Assembly: GCA_009760855.2 (NCBI GenBank)
Contig: WPIO01000209.1
Location: forward strand, 62,001 to 126,000
From: Cristatella mucedo
Taxonomy: Eukaryota > Bryozoa > Phylactolaemata > Cristatellidae
DNA: 64,000 nucleotides
Direction of reading: 5' to 3'
A model generated the notes under the pieces. That model was not told the DNA's origin. It was given only the letters and a program-made list of their open reading frames with translations, and ran no database searches. Shown here piece after piece: positions 60,792 through 64,000 of this stretch. How positions within the stretch are numbered: the first letter of the stretch is position 1; the number at the start of each line of letters is the position of its first letter. A program made the translations under genes and the position numbers.

Positions 60792-61228
60792 CTATGAGTA
60801 AACTTTCCACCCATGTACTTCAGTGGTACAAGTATGTACAGCATGTACAAGTGGTTGGCCCGTTTCATCGGCAGCCACGATCCCTTCGAACTCACAACCA
60901 TCTCTGCACCATGTAAACTGCTCACTGAAAATATTGTGCACCATTTCGATTTACAGGCTAAACTGTTAAGCATATAGCAACCGTGTCATTGACCCTGGAA
61001 AGTGCTGCATCTCCCAGACATTGTCCATTTCCCTCATTGAAAATATATTCATGCATTGACTGGCAGCCTTGAATTCTTGAAGATTGATTGCCTATACCCC
61101 AACGTTGGCATGTATCATGCAGTGCTGCAGTTCGTGCTTAATGGCACCACATGTTACAGTTAGCCGATTGGTTTCCGTTAGGAATCAGCTTGCCACTGCC
61201 TAATTACCTGCTGCTTATGGCATTGCAG

Positions 61229-61422
61229 GCGACCTGCTGGCGCCAGTGAGCCAGACTTGGCAACCACGATCTCCCTAGTCGAGCGCCAGCCGCTGGTCGA
61301 CCTGTGCTACGTTGACTCAGCACTCAATCATCAGAACTTTAGACTGGAGTTCGAGCGCAGCGGCTACTGCTTCCTTGTGCGCGATGAGATGAGGTGCAAG
61401 TCGTTTGTCGCTTTGCTGACAA
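61229..61422 (+). CDS. STK11IP: STK11IP exon 17
   Basis: The acceptor is ggcattgcag and the donor A/gtgagt. It is phase 2 in and phase 1 out. It encodes VERQPLVDLCYVDSAL and LEFERSGYCFLVRDEMRCKS, following human VPLQDLSGIELGLAGQSLRLEW and the strand and helix after it. Confidence 0.9.
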
Positions 61423-63209
61423 GTGAGTGTGCCATGTTGATCGATTGTCAGCCGAAGTGGTCAGCAGACAAGCCGTTTCGTTATCATCTGTCAGACCTAT
61501 GATGGAAAAGCTGCATGCATCTTTCTCTGTTCTTTTGCCCGTTCCAGCTTTGTGGTTCCGTTGTTTTCATTGAGCTATTGGATCTTCCAGTATTCAGTGC
61601 GATGCGCTTCTCCACCGTTTAGCTGGAGCAACCAGTGACTCTCTGTACAGAGGAAAGCTAAAACCAATTTTCGAGTGCCTAGTGCCATAAGTGTGCTGTG
61701 TAGGCTTTTATAGGCTGAAATAGCTTCTGTCAGATGTTGACAGAATGGGTATGAAGTTATAGTCACACAAATCTCAACTGAGGATAGCCCCATGTCAACT
61801 TCTCTTAACTAAAATAGCTTGTGTTTCTGGCAGCTGTGATGCTCATTCAATATGGGCGTGCATGTCATTAGGGGTTATATTGTGTTGTGGTTGCATAGAG
61901 CCATGGCATAGGTTAGTGTGATTCAGGCCACTGAGGTCCGTGTTACTATCCTAGTGGTGGTTGAATTGTTTGCCAATATATGTTAGCCAACAATAGCCGG
62001 GTGGTCTGCTGTGCCAGCCTGGCAGTTTGGTACAGGTTGTCGTCAATCTGAAAGGTACCCAAAAATAATGTCAGCAAGATCACAGGGTCATTGCAGTTCT
62101 GTGAATGCCCTAACAGTTGAAGGCTTTTAAAGCCCAACCTGCACATGATCACAACGATGCAGAATGCTTCCATGCTGGCTACACTTTTCCAGGTGTTTAT
62201 TCAGTGGCTGCTTGCTATTTCAAGTACTCTCTGTCACAGTCTCCCTCTTTGCTGAATGGCTGTACCAGAAGGAACACTGGTTGCTCAGCCTGTGATTTAG
62301 CAATCGAAAAAGCTCGTCAAAATCTTTAAGCACCATGTAGAGTTTGGTTCTCTTATGGTGTTATTAAAAAGCTCTATTATTATAATAATTAATATTATAG
62401 CTTGATGTCTTAAAAGGGCAAGTGACGAGATGCACTGTTTCACAACTAAGATTGGTCACAATCGTAGGCCTGGGTGATTACGAACACTTATAATTAAATA
62501 TGTTTTTGCTAGTCTGAAAGTGATCCCCAATAAGAAGTATGTAGCCTGTGCCTTGGCTGTTCTAAGTGTACGCGTGGACGATAACTTATGTTAGTTTTTG
62601 TTATGTTAACCTCCCTGCGGGTTAAGATTACCAAAATAATTTTCTCTCTGAACTTGAGGCTCCTAAAGGACCCAAATTATTACATTTTACATTACTAACA
62701 TCAATGAGGGCACCATCATAGAGCATGCCCCTAACTGACAATGCTACTAAGGAGGCAACCGTTCAAAATAATACATACTGTCTCACATTATTCTTTGATT
62801 TTGTCAGCCAATAGCTCATTGGTTGTTATCTCAACCATATCATTTGTGGCTGGTCTTATTCTTTGCTGAAAGATTTAATGACTTGCCTCTCATTTTAAAG
62901 GTCATGAAATCGAGTTCTTATGGCCACGTGGTGTAATCTTATGTTGTTCTAGCACTGTGCAATCTGTCAAGTGTTGGGGTGTTGTATGCTTATTGAAAGA
63001 TAAGCTGACAGTTTAGCTACCTCCATTAATCGGCTACGACAGCTAGCTACAGAAGTCAACATCTTGAGTAGCCAGCCTCTTTCTAACACTACTTTGCACT
63101 GCTAGTGGAAGGGGGTGTGCTCAGTCGTTAACGATCTTGCTTCGTTTTGTCTCTTATTGATGTAAGTTATTATAGTTTGTGTATTTGGTGGATCTGTTTC
63201 TGTTTGTAG
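61423..63209. other. intron 17 of STK11IP, unassigned
   Basis: No LINE or SINE of the families above was seen apart from an ATT-rich spot at 62370-62400. It is unusually free of recognisable repeats compared with the other long introns. Confidence 0.4.
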
Positions 63210-63473
63210 GCATCGTCCGCCGTGTTGCTTTTGATCCCAGCTGTCGGCTGCAGGCGATCACGAAATTACACATTGAATACCTGGAGTGCTTCAGTAAGTG
63301 GATACAGGAAGATGAAGATGCAGAATTTAGCAGCGACAACAGCAGGACGATTGCTGCAGGGGATTCGGGCGGTTCGTCAGACCCACCCGAGCCATACTAC
63401 TTAATGGCCCTTCTCCGTGGCTCCTACGACTCGGCATCAAAGACGACCTCGGCATTTGGTCACCAAGAAGCAG
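63210..63473 (+). CDS. STK11IP: STK11IP exon 18 (last exon in window)
   Basis: The acceptor is tctgtttgtag and the donor GCAG/gtttgt; both ends are phase 1. The 88 residues include a cysteine- and acid-rich helix region and PPEPYYLMALLRGS, matching human ARQFFYLRAFLVEG. The donor is a weak match (gtttgt), so the exact 3' border is less sure. The conserved C-terminus is not in the window. Confidence 0.85.
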
Positions 63474-64000
63474 GTTTGTCGTAATGCCACAGTCTGAGTG
63501 TTCACTTTAATATCCGTAGTAATTGCTTTCACCTAGATAGTCAAGATAGCAATGTGAATGCAGCCTGCCTTGCCTAGACATCGGCTAGCTCACCTGTGAG
63601 GCAGGTTTTTGTAGATTGTGCTACCGAGCTGATGACAGTTTCATAGGACAGAAAAAGGCCTGGCCTATGATCTAGATTTCGACACTGATGACATGCGATC
63701 GTTTGCATGAAGTAAAAGTGACTAGTGATTGGCTCTCGAGTGTGTGTGCCTAAAGAAGCAACAATACGACGGGCACTCCTTAACGGCTCCCCATCAGTCT
63801 AGTGAAATTACAGTGTATTTTTATGCCGTTATTCAATCGCTGGATATGATGAATAGTGCACTAAAAGGGATGAGGATATCTGAGGTTTATATTTAATATC
63901 TTGTGTTTATTCAGTGAGGAATGGTATGCAATTAGGGCATTTTAAGTCGGTGCACATCTACCGTTTATAGTTCTGCAGTCAGTCGGCCTTATGTGGCAGC

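Larger units (their letters stand above)
20973..64000 (+). other. STK11IP: STK11IP (LKB1-interacting protein 1) gene span, 3' end beyond window
   Basis: Eighteen exons on the plus strand can be joined into one frame of 4300 nt (about 1433 codons). Every junction has AG and GT borders and every phase agrees with the next exon. The product follows mammalian STK11IP (about 1090 aa) from end to end: N-terminal LIP1-type region (aa 1-160), leucine-rich repeats (about 160-345), a basic serine-rich linker (346-450), a long Ala/Ser-rich insert (450-700), a conserved beta-rich domain (700-845), a CxxC...CxxC zinc ribbon (about 870-910), a second disordered part (about 935-1220) and PH-like C-terminal parts (1220 onwards). 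In mammals the protein binds the kinase LKB1 and is placed on lysosomes; that role is inherited by homology only. It is longer than the human protein because of exons 9 and 15. Introns are filled with LINE, SINE and microsatellite DNA. The last exon or exons lie to the right of the window. Confidence 0.95.

Overview
This is a window of an animal (metazoan) nuclear genome. The genes are broken into short exons with GT-AG introns, most of the DNA is decayed non-LTR retrotransposon copies, tRNA-derived SINEs and microsatellites, and the two recognisable host genes (a HIG1-domain gene and an STK11IP orthologue) are animal-type families. The phylum cannot be fixed from this sequence. The intron load, CR1/L2-type LINEs and tRNA-SINEs fit an invertebrate better than a vertebrate, but that is inference.

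Layout. At 2.4-11.2 kb on the minus strand lies a HIGD1-like gene. Its two conserved coding exons (8872-8960 and 2411-2595) are separated by a 6.3 kb intron full of repeats, and a possible first exon sits in a CpG-rich block near 11.2 kb. At 11.6-20.1 kb lies a repeat-dominated intergenic stretch: LINE copies on both strands and a 1.24 kb GA-rich array with an L2-like LINE inserted near its right end. From 20.97 kb to the right edge runs a plus-strand gene orthologous to STK11IP (LKB1-interacting protein 1). Eighteen exons can be placed with consistent splice phases, giving about 1433 codons before the window ends; the C-terminus is outside.

Mobile DNA. Two LINE families are seen, called here LINE-A (L2-like, reverse transcriptase with GVPQGSVLGP and YADDTQLY boxes, 3' end a hairpin followed by ATT repeats) and LINE-B (related reverse transcriptase C-terminus, different 3' end). 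A third tail type is weaker. Two tRNA-derived SINE families are seen: SINE-A, whose 3' half carries the same hairpin as LINE-A, and SINE-B, with a different body. All LINE copies are 5'-truncated or decayed and none encodes an intact enzyme. Several copies are nested inside others.

How the parts fit. STK11IP is known in mammals as an LKB1-binding, lysosome-associated leucine-rich-repeat protein, and HIGD1 proteins are small inner-membrane proteins of mitochondria. Nothing in the window links the two functionally; they are divergently transcribed neighbours 9.7 kb or more apart. The main 'system' visible is the LINE-A/SINE-A partnership and its repeated small insertions. No CRISPR array, operon, rRNA or intact tRNA gene was seen.
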